DNA from: Polycyclovorans algicola TG408
Lineage (GTDB): Bacteria > Pseudomonadota > Gammaproteobacteria > Nevskiales > Nevskiaceae
DNA length: 64,000 bases
Direction: 5' to 3'
Assembly (NCBI RefSeq): GCF_000711245.1
Contig: NZ_JOMH01000001.1
Span: 2,350,830 to 2,414,829 of the forward strand
Made by a program: the position numbers and the translations under genes. This document shows positions 38,104-47,209 of this stretch, piece by piece (the stretch's first letter is position 1; each line of letters opens with the position of its first letter). The notes below the pieces were generated by a model. That model was not told where the DNA came from and did no database searches. It saw only the letters and a program-made list of their open reading frames with translations.

Positions 38104-38658
38104 ATGATCCGATTGCTGCTGTGCGTCGTGAGCCTGGGATTGACCGCCTGCGCCAACCTCAATCCGCGGGCACCGTCACCGGTGCCGCTGGCCGATCCGG
38201 TTGATCTGCAGCGCTTTCAGGGCGACTGGTACGTCATCGCCCACATCCCCACCGACCGCGATCGTGAGGCGCACAACGCCATCGAAAACTATGTCGTCAA
38301 CGATGACGGCAGCATCGCCATGACCTACACCAACCGGCTCGGCGGCTTCGACGGCACGCCGAAGAAAATGACGCCGACCGGCTATCCGGTGGAAGGGTCG
38401 GGCAATGCGCTGTGGGGCATTCGCTTCCATTTGCCCGGCACGGCCATCCCGTGGCCGTTTCGTTACGAGTACCGCCTCGGCCATGTCGAACCCGACTATT
38501 CGGTGATGATCGTGGCGCGCAGCAAGCTCGACTATTTGTGGCTGTTCGCCCGCGAGCCGCAGATGCGTGATGCCGATTACGCGCGCTACAAAAAGATGAT
38601 CGGCGATTGGGGCTACGACACCGACAAGCTGGCGCGCGTGCCGCAGCGCTGGCCCTGA
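38104..38658 (+). CDS. Lipocalin (Blc-like outer membrane lipoprotein)
   Basis: 184 residues. The signal MIRLLLCVVSLGLTAC is a lipobox (LTAC) with the lipidated cysteine at 16. The lipocalin GxW motif is in FQGDWYVIAHIP, followed by NAIENYVVNDDGSIAMTY and ending PDYSVMIVARSKLDYLWLFAREP. This is the arrangement of bacterial Blc proteins, which bind lysophospholipids or fatty acids at the outer membrane. It is divergent from the SDR-DUF3604 operon. Confidence 0.93.
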   Translation: MIRLLLCVVSLGLTACANLNPRAPSPVPLADPVDLQRFQGDWYVIAHIPTDRDREAHNAIENYVVNDDGSIAMTYTNRLGGFDGTPKKMTPTGYPVEGSGNALWGIRFHLPGTAIPWPFRYEYRLGHVEPDYSVMIVARSKLDYLWLFAREPQMRDADYARYKKMIGDWGYDTDKLARVPQRWP

Positions 38659-38664
38659 GCGGGC

Positions 38665-38681
38665 CTCATCCGATCAGGTGA
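38665..38681. promoter_or_regulatory. Degenerate operator-like site ctcatccgatcaggtga
   Basis: An imperfect inverted repeat with the same ctca(c/t)ccgat phrase as the sites at 30591 and 32387, located 35 bp before the hydrolase start at 38716. Weak evidence on its own. Confidence 0.25.
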
Positions 38682-38715
38682 ATCCGTCGCGACAGGTCCG
38701 CGTCAGCATGCCGGC

Positions 38716-39546
38716 ATGGATGCGAAACCGGTTCCCGAGGGGCACTACGCCCGACTGGCCAATGGCCTGACGCTGCATTATCACGACGTCGGTGTCGGCC
38801 CGGTGCTGGTGTGGCTGCACGGCTCCGGCAACGGTGCCTGCGGGTATTCCAACTTCCAGGGCAACGTCGCGGAGATCGCGGCAGCGGGCCATCGCTGCAT
38901 CGTGCCCGACCTGCCAGGGTTCGGATATTCCGACAAGCCGCTGGACGTCGATTACCACCTTGACGTGTTTGTCGAAGCCATTCATCAGTTGCTGGCGGCG
39001 CTGACGATCGAGCGCGCCACCTTGGTCGGCAACTCCCTGGGTGGTGCTGTGGCCTTGGGGTTTGCACTGGCGTACCCGGCTGAGGTGGAGCGGCTCATCC
39101 TCATGGCACCGGGCGGCCTCAACGAGCTGCCGGATTATCTGCAAATGCCCGGCATGCAGGCCATGTTTGCGCTCTATGGGGCAGGGGTGCCGGTGACGCC
39201 GGAGAAGTTAAAGCGCTTCTTCCAACAGGCCTTTGTCGTGAACCCTGACTGCGTCACCGATGCGCTGGTGGCCGAACGTGCCGCGCTGGCCGCGGTTCAA
39301 CCGCCGCGCGTCATCCAGACCCTGAAAGTGCCCAACATGACCGAGCGGCTGGGCGAGATTGACTGCGCGGCACTGACGCTCTGGGGCCTCAACGAACAGA
39401 TGATGCCGGACAGCGGCATCCTGCGATTGGCCAAGGGCCTGAAGCACGGCCGCATGGTGCTGGTGCCTCAGTGTGGGCACTGGGTGATGATTGAGCACCG
39501 CGCGCTGTTCAATCGGACCGTGCTGGATTTTCTGAGGCATGGGTAG
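38716..39546 (+). CDS. Alpha/beta hydrolase, meta-cleavage-product hydrolase type
   Basis: 276 residues matching the BphD/HsaD/TesD group, which splits the C-C bond of ring-cleavage products. It has the oxyanion region WLHGSGNGACGYSNF, nucleophile GNSLGGAVALGFA and histidine CGHWVMIEH. The acid position normally has aspartate (GR.DR.VP), but here the loop reads LWGLNEQMMP, placing glutamate there. This is unusual for the family. It is followed by the hydratase, aldehyde dehydrogenase and aldolase of a meta-pathway, so C-C hydrolase activity is likely. Substrate (steroid or monoaromatic type) is not determined. Confidence 0.88.
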   Translation: MDAKPVPEGHYARLANGLTLHYHDVGVGPVLVWLHGSGNGACGYSNFQGNVAEIAAAGHRCIVPDLPGFGYSDKPLDVDYHLDVFVEAIHQLLAALTIERATLVGNSLGGAVALGFALAYPAEVERLILMAPGGLNELPDYLQMPGMQAMFALYGAGVPVTPEKLKRFFQQAFVVNPDCVTDALVAERAALAAVQPPRVIQTLKVPNMTERLGEIDCAALTLWGLNEQMMPDSGILRLAKGLKHGRMVLVPQCGHWVMIEHRALFNRTVLDFLRHG

Positions 39547-39606
39547 CCGCATGGCAGCGAGCCCGACGTGCGTGAAGTCTCTCACCAGGCAAGCTGCGGC
39601 TCGTCG

Positions 39607-39730
39607 CCCCCCGCTCCCGCAGGCGGGAGAGGGGATGGGGGAGAGCGCGTCGGCGGCGCCGACGTTCCGCGCGCCGCGCGGCCCTCTCCCGACCCTGCGG
39701 GCCACCCTCTCCCGCTTGCGGGAGAGGGGA
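39607..39730. repeat. Two-armed ctctcccgc palindromic repeat
   Basis: Outer hairpins gctcccgcaggcgggagag and ctctcccgcttgcgggagag flank the inner pair gagagcgcg/cgcggccctctccc. It lies between the hydrolase and the hydratase, genes of one pathway. Confidence 0.8.
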
Positions 39731-39753
39731 TCACGACGGCTGGAGCTCGGCTA

Positions 39754-40551
39754 ATGGCGCTGTCGCTCGATCGCATCACCGCTCTCGGCGACGAACTCTT
39801 CGCCGCCCTGCGCGCCCGGCAGATGCTGATGCCGCTGACCGAGCGCGTGCCCGGCATCGACATTGAAGACGCCTATCAGGTCTCGCTGCGCTTTCTCGAA
39901 CGCCGCACCGCCGAAGGGGAACGCGTGGTGGGCAAGAAGATCGGCGTCACCAGCAAGCCCGTGCAGGACATGCTGGGCGTGCACCAGCCGGACTTCGGGT
40001 TTCTCACCGATCGTATGGCCGTGGCCTCGGGCAGCGTCATCAGCATCGCCGGCAGCGGCCTCATCCAGCCCCGCGCCGAAGGCGAGATCGCCTTCGTGCT
40101 GAAGAAAGACCTCACCGGCGCCAACATCACCGCCGATCAGGTGCTGGACGCCACCGATTACGTGTCGCCCTGCTTCGAGATTGTCGATTCCCGCATCACT
40201 GACTGGAAGATCAAGATTCAGGACACCGTGGCCGACAACGCGTCCTGCGGCGTGTTCGTGCTGGGCGAGGCGAGGGTGCCGCCGCACACCCTCGATCTGG
40301 CGATGGTGAAGATGGACATCACCCAAAACGGCGCGCACGTGGCCTCCGGTCTGGGCGCGGCAGTGCAGGGGCATCCCGCCACAGCCGTGGCGTGGCTGGC
40401 CAACACCCTGGGCCGTTACGGCATTCCCTTCCTGAAGGGCGAAATCATTTTGTCGGGCTCGCTGGCGCCGCTATTGCCGACTCGGGCCGGCGACCGATTT
40501 CACATGACCTTGGCTGGACTTGGCGAAGCGTCCATTGGATTTGAAGCATGA
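39754..40551 (+). CDS. 2-oxopent-4-enoate hydratase (2-keto-4-pentenoate hydratase family)
   Basis: 265 residues of the fumarylacetoacetate-hydrolase/MhpD-type fold: [32 protein letters not shown], then [18 protein letters not shown] (metal-binding glutamates) and [24 protein letters not shown]. The enzyme adds water to 2-hydroxypenta-2,4-dienoate to give 4-hydroxy-2-oxovalerate. The start at 39754 follows the repeat, and the stop overlaps the next gene by 4 bp (ATGA). A 4-oxalocrotonate decarboxylase is a related alternative, but the neighbouring aldolase and dehydrogenase favour the hydratase. Confidence 0.92.
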   Translation: MALSLDRITALGDELFAALRARQMLMPLTERVPGIDIEDAYQVSLRFLERRTAEGERVVGKKIGVTSKPVQDMLGVHQPDFGFLTDRMAVASGSVISIAGSGLIQPRAEGEIAFVLKKDLTGANITADQVLDATDYVSPCFEIVDSRITDWKIKIQDTVADNASCGVFVLGEARVPPHTLDLAMVKMDITQNGAHVASGLGAAVQGHPATAVAWLANTLGRYGIPFLKGEIILSGSLAPLLPTRAGDRFHMTLAGLGEASIGFEA

Positions 40552-41453
40552 AAAAGATTCGTTGCGCCATCATCGGCCCCGGCAACATCGGCACCGACCT
40601 GCTCTACAAATTGCAGCGCTCCCCGCTGCTGGAGCCGGTGTGGATGATCGGCGTCGACCCGACCTCCGAAGGCTTGGCCCGCGCCCGTGAAATGGGCCTC
40701 AAGACCACCGACCAGGGCGTCGACGGCATGCTTGAGCATGTGAAGGCCGACGGCATCCAGATCGCTTTTGATGCCACCAGCGCTTACGTGCACAAGGCCA
40801 ACTCCGACAAGTTGAACGCCCTCGGCGTGATGATGATTGACCTGACGCCGGCCGCCATCGGGCCTTACTGCGTGCCGCCGATCAATTTGAAAGAACACGC
40901 CGGCAAGCGCGAAATGAATGTGAACATGGTCACCTGCGGTGGCCAGGCGACCATTCCCATGGTCTACGCCGTGTCGCGGGTTCAGCGGGTCAAATACGCT
41001 GAAATCATTGCCACCGTCGCCAGCAAATCCGTCGGTCCCGGCACCCGCAAGAACATTGACGAATTCACCCGCACCACCGCGGGGGCCGTCGCCAAGATCG
41101 GCGGTGCCGACGAAGGCAAGGCCATCATCGTCATCAACCCGGCCGAGCCACCGATGATCATGCGCGACACCGTGCACTGCCTCACTGTGGATGCGCCCCG
41201 GCAGAAAGAGATCGAAGAATCGGTGCGCGGCATGGTCGCCGAAGTCCAGAAATACGTTCCCGGCTACCGCCTCGTGAACGGCCCGGTCTTCGACGGCGAA
41301 CGCGTCACCAGCTTCATGCAAGTCGAAGGCCTCGGCGACTTCCTGCCCAAGTACGCCGGCAACCTCGACATCATGACCGCCTCGGCCACGCGCACTGCCG
41401 AAATGTTTGCCGAAGAAATCCTCGCCGGGCGGTTGAACCTCGAGGCGGCATAA
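40548..41453 (+). CDS. Acetaldehyde dehydrogenase (acetylating)
   Basis: 301 residues of the MhpF/BphJ/DmpF family. The N-terminal NAD-binding [14 protein letters not shown], the catalytic cysteine in [16 protein letters not shown] and the later [21 protein letters not shown] are diagnostic. It turns acetaldehyde and CoA into acetyl-CoA with NAD. It normally forms a channelling complex with the 4-hydroxy-2-oxovalerate aldolase encoded next. A repeat of about 125 bp separates the two here, so they are not directly translationally coupled. Confidence 0.95.
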   Translation: MKKIRCAIIGPGNIGTDLLYKLQRSPLLEPVWMIGVDPTSEGLARAREMGLKTTDQGVDGMLEHVKADGIQIAFDATSAYVHKANSDKLNALGVMMIDLTPAAIGPYCVPPINLKEHAGKREMNVNMVTCGGQATIPMVYAVSRVQRVKYAEIIATVASKSVGPGTRKNIDEFTRTTAGAVAKIGGADEGKAIIVINPAEPPMIMRDTVHCLTVDAPRQKEIEESVRGMVAEVQKYVPGYRLVNGPVFDGERVTSFMQVEGLGDFLPKYAGNLDIMTASATRTAEMFAEEILAGRLNLEAA

Positions 41454-41464
41454 AGACAACCGTT

Positions 41465-41590
41465 CCCTCTCCCGCAGGCGGGAGAGGGTTAGGGAGAGGG
41501 CGCTGGCGCCAGCCAGCGAGAAGCTCCGCACTGATGTGCGGCCCTCTCCCACCCCTACGGGGCACCCTCTCCCGCCTGCGGGAGAGGGGA
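41465..41590. repeat. Two-armed ctctcccgc palindromic repeat
   Basis: Outer hairpins ctctcccgcaggcgggagag at 41467 and ctctcccgcctgcgggagag at 41569 flank gagagggcgctgg/...gcggccctctccc. It lies between the aldehyde dehydrogenase and aldolase genes. The right arm ends 24 bp before the aldolase start. Confidence 0.85.
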
Positions 41591-41614
41591 ACATCGCAGC
41601 CAAGGAGTATCGAG

Positions 41615-42658
41615 ATGAGCCAAAACCTGAAAGGCATCCAGATCAAAGTGCACGACATGTCGCTGCGCGACGGCATGCACCCCAAGCGCCACCAGATCAC
41701 GGTGGAGCAGATGAAAAGCATCGCCCAGGGTCTCGACGAGGCAGGCTGTCCACTGATCGAAGTGACCCACGGTGACGGCCTCGGCGGCGCTTCGGTGAAC
41801 TACGGCTTTGCCGCCGCCAGCGACGAGGAATACCTGCGCGCCGTCGTGCCGCTGATGAAAAACGCCAAGATTTCGGCACTGCTGCTGCCGGGTATTGGCA
41901 CCGTGGACCATCTGCGCATGGCGGCCGACTGCGGCGTCACCACCATTCGTGTGGCCACGCACTGCACCGAAGCGGATGTCTCAGAGCAGCACATCAATCT
42001 GGGCCGCGAGATGGGTTTGGACACCGTGGGCTTTCTGATGATGGCGCACATGATCGCGCCTGAAAAACTCGTCGAGCAGGCGTTGTTGATGGAGTCCTAC
42101 GGCGCCAACTGCCTGTACATCACTGACTCGGCGGGCTACATGCTGCCGGACGATGTCACCGCCCGCGTCGCGCTGCTGCGCGACAAGGCCAAGCCCGAAA
42201 CCGAGATTGGCTTTCATGGCCATCACAACCTCGCCATGGGCGTTGCCAATTCTGTGGCCGCCGTGGCGGCAGGCGCACGCCGCATCGACTGTGCCTGCGG
42301 CGGCATGGGCGCAGGCGCGGGCAACACGCCCATGGAAGTGTTCGTGGCGGTGTGCAATCGCATGGGCATCGAAACTGGTGTGGACGTGTTCAAGATTTCC
42401 GATGTCGCCGAAGACCGGGTCACGCCGATCATGGACTTCCCGGTTCGGATTGACCGCAACTCACTGACTTTGGGTTATGCCGGTGTGTACTCGTCATTCC
42501 TGCTGTTCGCCAAGCGGGCTGAAGCCAAGTACGGCATCCCCGCCCGCGAACTGTTGCTGGAGCTGGGCCGGCAGAAAATGGTGGGCGGCCAGGAGGACAT
42601 GATCGAAGACCTGGCGCTGACCCTGTCCCGCGAGCGCCGTGAGGCCACTGCCCAATGA
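41615..42658 (+). CDS. 4-hydroxy-2-oxovalerate aldolase
   Basis: 347 residues of the DRE-TIM aldolase family (MhpE/BphI/DmpG). The N-terminal metal and substrate site is [16 protein letters not shown], the middle contains [16 protein letters not shown], and [16 protein letters not shown] carries the metal histidines. It splits 4-hydroxy-2-oxovalerate into pyruvate and acetaldehyde. The start at 41615 has AAGGAG 10 bp upstream, past the repeat. The stop overlaps the SRPBCC gene by 4 bp. Together with the three previous genes it makes a complete lower meta-pathway. Confidence 0.95.
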   Translation: MSQNLKGIQIKVHDMSLRDGMHPKRHQITVEQMKSIAQGLDEAGCPLIEVTHGDGLGGASVNYGFAAASDEEYLRAVVPLMKNAKISALLLPGIGTVDHLRMAADCGVTTIRVATHCTEADVSEQHINLGREMGLDTVGFLMMAHMIAPEKLVEQALLMESYGANCLYITDSAGYMLPDDVTARVALLRDKAKPETEIGFHGHHNLAMGVANSVAAVAAGARRIDCACGGMGAGAGNTPMEVFVAVCNRMGIETGVDVFKISDVAEDRVTPIMDFPVRIDRNSLTLGYAGVYSSFLLFAKRAEAKYGIPARELLLELGRQKMVGGQEDMIEDLALTLSRERREATAQ

Positions 42659-43116
42659 AAACCGCCAAAGCTGAAGTGCGGATCAATGCGCCAATCGACA
42701 CCGTCTGGGCGGTGATGATGGATTTGGACGGTTACCCGAACTGGAACCCGTTCACGCCCAAGGTTGAGTGCCCGGGCGGCCCAAAAGTGGGCGCGCCCAT
42801 CAAGCTGCACGTGCGCTGGAGCGACGGCAAGCAGATGGTTTCGCCTGAAAAAATTGTCCGCATCGACCCCCCGCAAAAGGGCGCCAACGGCCTTTCGCGC
42901 GGCGTTTACGGCTACAACTTCGGCACTATCCTGTCGACGCTAAATCTGGTGCGCAGCGAACGCCTGCAAATTGTCGAAGAGCAGGCGGATGGCAGTACGG
43001 TGTACCGCACCACCATTCAACTGACCGGCTTGCTATCTGGCCTCACGCCCTTACCCAAAGTGCAGGACGGATTCGACCGCCAGGCAGCGGCATTGAAACA
43101 GCGCTGCGAAGGCTGA
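42655..43116 (+). CDS. SRPBCC (START/Bet v1-like) domain protein
   Basis: 153 residues with the SRPBCC pattern: N-terminal [32 protein letters not shown], a glycine-rich middle and a C-terminal helix [13 protein letters not shown]. These proteins bind hydrophobic ligands in a deep pocket; some are polyketide cyclases or oxygenase components. It overlaps the aldolase stop by 4 bp, so it belongs to the meta-pathway operon and may handle a hydrophobic intermediate. No specific activity can be assigned. Confidence 0.87.
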   Translation: MKTAKAEVRINAPIDTVWAVMMDLDGYPNWNPFTPKVECPGGPKVGAPIKLHVRWSDGKQMVSPEKIVRIDPPQKGANGLSRGVYGYNFGTILSTLNLVRSERLQIVEEQADGSTVYRTTIQLTGLLSGLTPLPKVQDGFDRQAAALKQRCEG

Positions 43117-43160
43117 AAGCCCACCGTCATTGGCGGACTTGTGCCACGCTTCGCGCCGCC

Positions 43161-43886
43161 ATGGACACGTCAGACACAGGCCGTTGCCGCATTAATGAAG
43201 CGCTTGCCGATGCCGGCCATCTGCGCCTAAGCGGCAAAGAAACGCGCCAACAACTTGAAGCTTTGGCGCCGCTCAGTGATTGGGCCGTGTTTGCCGACAG
43301 CTGGAACGCCATGCCGGTGGACGGTTACCTCGCCAACGGCGGGCGCTACCGGCGGCGGCGTCACGCCAACTACCTGGCCACGCCCGACGGCATCGTTCGT
43401 CAGGCGCACCGGCCGCATTACCAAAGCCGCGACTACAACCCGTTGCACGGTGGCATCGAGCGCTGGTTCGAGCCGGTCGAGCCTGCAATCAGCGACGGCG
43501 CCAGCCTGCGCACGGTTCTGGCGTTCTGCCATCGATGCTTCGCGCCGCTGGCACCCACCGTCACGCACTGGTTTGTCGAAGTGCACCAATTTCGTGTCGA
43601 GGCCTCCGATGGCGAGGCAGGTTTGCCGACACCCGAAGGCGCGCATCGCGATGGTGTGGACTGGGTGCTCGTCCTGCTCATTCGTCGCGAAAACGTGCGC
43701 AGCGGCGTCACCACCATCTATGCACCCGATGGTGAAGCGCTGGGCAGCTTCACCCTCACCGAACCCTTTGATGCCACCCTCATTGACGACCATCGCGTGC
43801 ACCACGGCGTCACCCCCGTCGAGCCGCTGGATCCGTCGCAACCCGCGTGGCGCGACGTGCTGGTGGTGACCTTCAGACCTGCCTAA
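43161..43886 (+). CDS. 2-oxoglutarate/Fe(II)-dependent dioxygenase family protein
   Basis: 241 residues resembling the 2OG-Fe(II) oxygenase family that includes free amino-acid hydroxylases such as isoleucine dioxygenase. The iron ligands are likely H and D in PEGAHRDGVDWVLVLLI and H in DDHRVHHGVTPVEP. The arginine near the C terminus (WRDVLVVTFRPA) fits 2-oxoglutarate binding. Substrate unknown. It is 44 bp after the SRPBCC gene and could be the last gene of the operon. Confidence 0.82.
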   Translation: MDTSDTGRCRINEALADAGHLRLSGKETRQQLEALAPLSDWAVFADSWNAMPVDGYLANGGRYRRRRHANYLATPDGIVRQAHRPHYQSRDYNPLHGGIERWFEPVEPAISDGASLRTVLAFCHRCFAPLAPTVTHWFVEVHQFRVEASDGEAGLPTPEGAHRDGVDWVLVLLIRRENVRSGVTTIYAPDGEALGSFTLTEPFDATLIDDHRVHHGVTPVEPLDPSQPAWRDVLVVTFRPA

Positions 43887-43908
43887 TCGGCTTGGCCTTC
43901 GGGGGTCT

Positions 43909-43991
43909 GTAGGGTGGATAGAGCGAAGCGAAATCCACCACCAAACGTCAAGCAGCAATCGGCGGGTTTCGCTGTGCTTTACCCGCCCTAC
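43909..43991. repeat. Intergenic inverted repeat gtagggtggat...cgccctac
   Basis: The ends gtagggtggatagagcgaag and gctttacccgccctac are imperfect inverted copies about 83 bp apart end to end, with internal gcgaaatccacc/ggcgggtttcgc pairing. It is a common REP/MITE-like form. It lies between the dioxygenase and the convergent NTF2-like gene and could act as a bidirectional transcription block. Confidence 0.65.
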
Positions 43992-44494
43992 GTGGCCACG
44001 CCCGCCATCGCCGGATTGCCTGCAAACAACACCTTCGTCAAACCCTCGGCCAGGTCGAAGCTCAGCGTCGATGTCGCAACAAACTTCGTCGCACTCATCC
44101 GCCAGCCGTCGGCGGTGCGGCGGTACTCATCTTCGTAATGCCCGGCCAGTTGGGTGAGCTTCTGATTCTGCGTGTCGATCAGTTCGTAAGCCAAGCTCCA
44201 GGTGCCGCGTGCACGCGTGGCGTCGATGACCTCAATCTGCGGGTTGGACCCGTGATGGCGCTCCACCATGTGCGGATGGCACGCCATCTGCGTGTACACC
44301 GCCACCAGCGCGTCGGCATTGTCGAAGCGGCCGATCATGCCGAAGTCGATGGCCACCGGGCCGTCGGCAAAGCAGGCGCGCATGGCGGCCGGGTTCTTCG
44401 CGTCACAGCTCGTGAAGTAGCGCGACTTGAGGCTGCGAATGGCTTCGGCATCTTCCAGGCGTTGCAGCCGTTCTGCGAGCACGCGGGTGTCCAT
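43988..44494 (-). CDS. NTF2/SnoaL-like protein
   Basis: 168 residues with the SnoaL-like fold pattern: LQRLEDAEAIRSLKSRYFTSCDAKNPAAMRACFADG, GRFDNADALVAVYTQMACHPHMVERHHG and a C-terminal YEDEYRRTADGWRMSATKFV. This group includes ketosteroid-isomerase-like enzymes and dehydratases. The catalytic residues vary and cannot be assigned. The gene is intact, unlike the relative at 29033. It is divergent from the DUF1214 gene. Confidence 0.85.
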   Translation of the reverse strand: MDTRVLAERLQRLEDAEAIRSLKSRYFTSCDAKNPAAMRACFADGPVAIDFGMIGRFDNADALVAVYTQMACHPHMVERHHGSNPQIEVIDATRARGTWSLAYELIDTQNQKLTQLAGHYEDEYRRTADGWRMSATKFVATSTLSFDLAEGLTKVLFAGNPAMAGVAT

Positions 44495-44664
44495 GTGACG
44501 TCCTGATTCGAAAAGTAAGACGGCAGTTCACCGCGTGCACGTGCCCCGCGAATCCCTCATTTGGCTGAGCCGCCCGCGCCTACGGCAAACGGGTGACGCC
44601 CCAGGCGGGGCGCAGGGGTTTACTCCATTCATAACCACAGCTTTTTTTGTGTGAGGACGCCGTC

Positions 44665-45780
44665 ATGGCAGATGGAGCAGCGGCCAACCGCGTGGTCAGC
44701 GGTGAGGTTTGGGATGAATTCTGTGACGCGCTCAAGCGCGCCGGGCAACAGGTGCTGCGCCCGGAAACCCCCACCAGCCCGCTGGACCGCGCCGAGGGCT
44801 TCCGTTATCTGAGCCGCCTGCTGCGAATCGGCCTGGAAATGCACCTGGAGTATGCCGACCCCGACTTCCCCGGCTTTCTCGCGCCCTCGCACGAGACTGG
44901 CAAGATCGGCGCCGACAACCCGGACAACCTGTACCTGATGGGCCGCATCAACGGCCGCAACCGTTACCGCATCCGCGGTGAGCGCGGCAGCGTCGCCTAT
45001 CTCACGCTGGGCTCGCAGAGGGGCGGCTACGAAACCAATGGCCGCATGGAGCAGACCGGCTTCATCGACGCCGCGAAGATGGAGATCGACGCCGACGGCC
45101 GCTTCGAGATCATCCTCTCCACCGAAGCCCCAGCCTCCGGCAACTGGCTGAAGATCGAACCGGAATCCAACGCCGTCATCGTGCGGCAGACGTTTATCAG
45201 TCGCGGCGCTGAAGAACCCGCGCGCCTGCGCATCGAACGTCTGGACGCCGACGCGCGGCCACAACCGCTGAGCCCAGAACGGCTCGAGGCCGGGCTGGGT
45301 AACGCCGTGCGCTTTGTCGAAGGCACCGCAAAGCTGTTCGCCGACTGGGCGCAGTCCTATCAGCCGCACACCAACGAACTGCCCTCCGCCGACCAGGCGC
45401 TGTGCCAGGCCGTGGGCGGCGACCCCAACATTCATTACTACCACTCGGCCTGGGCGCTGGCCGAAGACGAGGTGCTGGTGATCCACGTGGCGCGCATTCC
45501 CGAATGCCGGCTGTGGAATCTGCAGATCAACAACTACTGGATGGAGTCACTGGACCACCGCTACCACCGCATCTGCCTTAACCAGAACAGCGCCACGCCG
45601 GATGCCGACGGCGGCGTCACGCTAGTGCTGGCGCATGAGGACACGGGCCACCCCAACGGGCTGGAAACCGCCGGCCACAGCAACGGCACGATGTGCTTCC
45701 GCTGGGTGGGCGCCGCCGAGCATGTGCAGCCGACCACGCGGGTGGTGAAGCGCAGTGCGTTCATGGCTGAACTTGGGTGA
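44665..45780 (+). CDS. DUF1214 domain protein
   Basis: 371 residues from the ATG at 44665 (gaggac upstream as a weak ribosome-binding site). The C-terminal part (ALAEDEVLVIHVARIPECRLWNLQINNYWMESLDHRYHRICLNQNSA) is the DUF1214 signature and the N-terminal half resembles the DUF1254-type partner fold. No signal peptide is evident. DUF1214 proteins are frequent in gene clusters for sterol and hydrophobic compound metabolism, but no activity is known. It is followed by a sulfotransferase gene after a palindromic repeat. Confidence 0.86.
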   Translation: MADGAAANRVVSGEVWDEFCDALKRAGQQVLRPETPTSPLDRAEGFRYLSRLLRIGLEMHLEYADPDFPGFLAPSHETGKIGADNPDNLYLMGRINGRNRYRIRGERGSVAYLTLGSQRGGYETNGRMEQTGFIDAAKMEIDADGRFEIILSTEAPASGNWLKIEPESNAVIVRQTFISRGAEEPARLRIERLDADARPQPLSPERLEAGLGNAVRFVEGTAKLFADWAQSYQPHTNELPSADQALCQAVGGDPNIHYYHSAWALAEDEVLVIHVARIPECRLWNLQINNYWMESLDHRYHRICLNQNSATPDADGGVTLVLAHEDTGHPNGLETAGHSNGTMCFRWVGAAEHVQPTTRVVKRSAFMAELG

Positions 45781-45811
45781 TGACCGACGAGCCGAATCGC
45801 GCCTTTCGGCG

Positions 45812-45933
45812 CGCCCTCTCCCCGAGCCCCTCTCCCGCAAGCGGGCGAGGGGAGAAAAGCACCGCCGCCGTTGCCCTCTTCCGCTTGCGGGAGAGGGTGG
45901 CCCGGAGGGTCGGGAGAGGGCGCGCCGCAGGCG
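45812..45933. repeat. Two-armed ctctcccgc palindromic repeat (permuted copy)
   Basis: The core arms ctctcccgcaagcgggcgag and cctcttccgcttgcgggagag are inside, while gcgcgccctctccc and gagagggcgcgcc are outside: the opposite order from the other copies. It lies between the DUF1214 and sulfotransferase genes. Confidence 0.75.
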
Positions 45934-45976
45934 CGAATCACCTGCAACCAGAACCGAGAGTTATTCGACCAACAAC

Positions 45977-47149
45977 ATGACCTCCACCCCCAACACCACC
46001 CTCAACCCGGCCGCGATGATGGCCGACGCCACCGCTATGACAGGCGGCCTCACCAACTTTGGCGACCCCAGCTTCCGCCCCGCGCTGGCGCAGCTCTGCA
46101 CCGCGCTGGAGGCTGAGGCCAAGCTGTCCGAGATGGGCCGCGGCTTCATGCGCCACAAGCTGGTGACCCAGCTCGCCAACCGGCTGCGCGTGGAGGACTG
46201 GTTCACCCGTCATCCCGAGATTGAGCACGAGCAGATCGGCGCGCCCGCGGTTGTGGTCGGCGTGCCGCGCACCGGCACCACCAAGCTGCATCGCCTGCTG
46301 TCGCGTGACCCGCGCTTCCACTGGATGGCGTTCTGGGAATCGCAGTTCCCGGTACCGCTGGATGGCGAATCACTCACCGATCCCACGCCGCGTATCCGCG
46401 AAGGACAGGGGCTGGTCGACATGATGACCACCGCCATGCCCGGCCTGATGGCCATTCATCCCATGGCCACCGAAGAAGCCGATGAAGAGGTGATGCTCAC
46501 CGAGCATTCCTTCATGTCGGCCTTCAACGCCTACGCCGATGTGCCCAGCTACATGAAATGGCTGGACGCGCAGGACCAGACGCCGGTCTACGACTATCTG
46601 AAGCGGATGATGAAGTTCCTGCAGTGGCAGAAGCGCCAGCGCGGCATCACCGCCGAGCGCTGGGTGCTGAAGGCGCCGCATCACCTTTTGCGCATGGACA
46701 TTCTGCTGAAGGTGTTCCCCGGCACGCAGATTATTCACACGCATCGCGACCCGACGCAGAGCGTGCCCTCCATGGCCAGCTTTGCGCACACCTTGTGGGG
46801 CATCTACAGCGACCAGGCCGATCCGCTGGCCACCGGGCGGGAATGGAACGACATCCTGAGCCGCGCCATGGCCCACACCATGCGCGTGCGCCAGAGCGCG
46901 CCCGATCAGTTCATCGACGTGCAGTTTCTCGACACCGTGAAGCGGCCGATGGAGGTGGTGCAGCGCCTCTACAGCTTCATGGGCCTGACGCTGGACGCCG
47001 CCACTGAGCAGCGTATGCGCGACTGGCTGGTGGAAGACGAAAAGAGCCACCAGGGCGGGCATCACTACTCGGCTGAACAGTTCGGGCTGTCGGATGAACA
47101 GATCCGCCGTGACTTCGCCGCCTACATCGAACAACACATCACGCCGTAA
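45977..47149 (+). CDS. Sulfotransferase family protein
   Basis: 390 residues. The PAPS 5'-phosphosulfate loop is VVVGVPRTGTTKLHRLLSRD near residue 92. The 3'-phosphate-binding element is the IIHTHRDPTQSVPSMASF segment (Arg and Ser). This is the long bacterial form annotated as sulfotransferase family 3-like. It would move sulfate to an alcohol or amine of an unknown acceptor, using PAPS in the cytoplasm. It lies in a set with DUF1214, an SDR and an EthD-like gene, all on the plus strand. Confidence 0.9.
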   Translation: MTSTPNTTLNPAAMMADATAMTGGLTNFGDPSFRPALAQLCTALEAEAKLSEMGRGFMRHKLVTQLANRLRVEDWFTRHPEIEHEQIGAPAVVVGVPRTGTTKLHRLLSRDPRFHWMAFWESQFPVPLDGESLTDPTPRIREGQGLVDMMTTAMPGLMAIHPMATEEADEEVMLTEHSFMSAFNAYADVPSYMKWLDAQDQTPVYDYLKRMMKFLQWQKRQRGITAERWVLKAPHHLLRMDILLKVFPGTQIIHTHRDPTQSVPSMASFAHTLWGIYSDQADPLATGREWNDILSRAMAHTMRVRQSAPDQFIDVQFLDTVKRPMEVVQRLYSFMGLTLDAATEQRMRDWLVEDEKSHQGGHHYSAEQFGLSDEQIRRDFAAYIEQHITP

Positions 47150-47209
47150 TCGTTTCGGGCGACGGCCGCCCGCGTGGCCGCGCCACAACCACTAGAAGGA
47201 GGCACCCGC

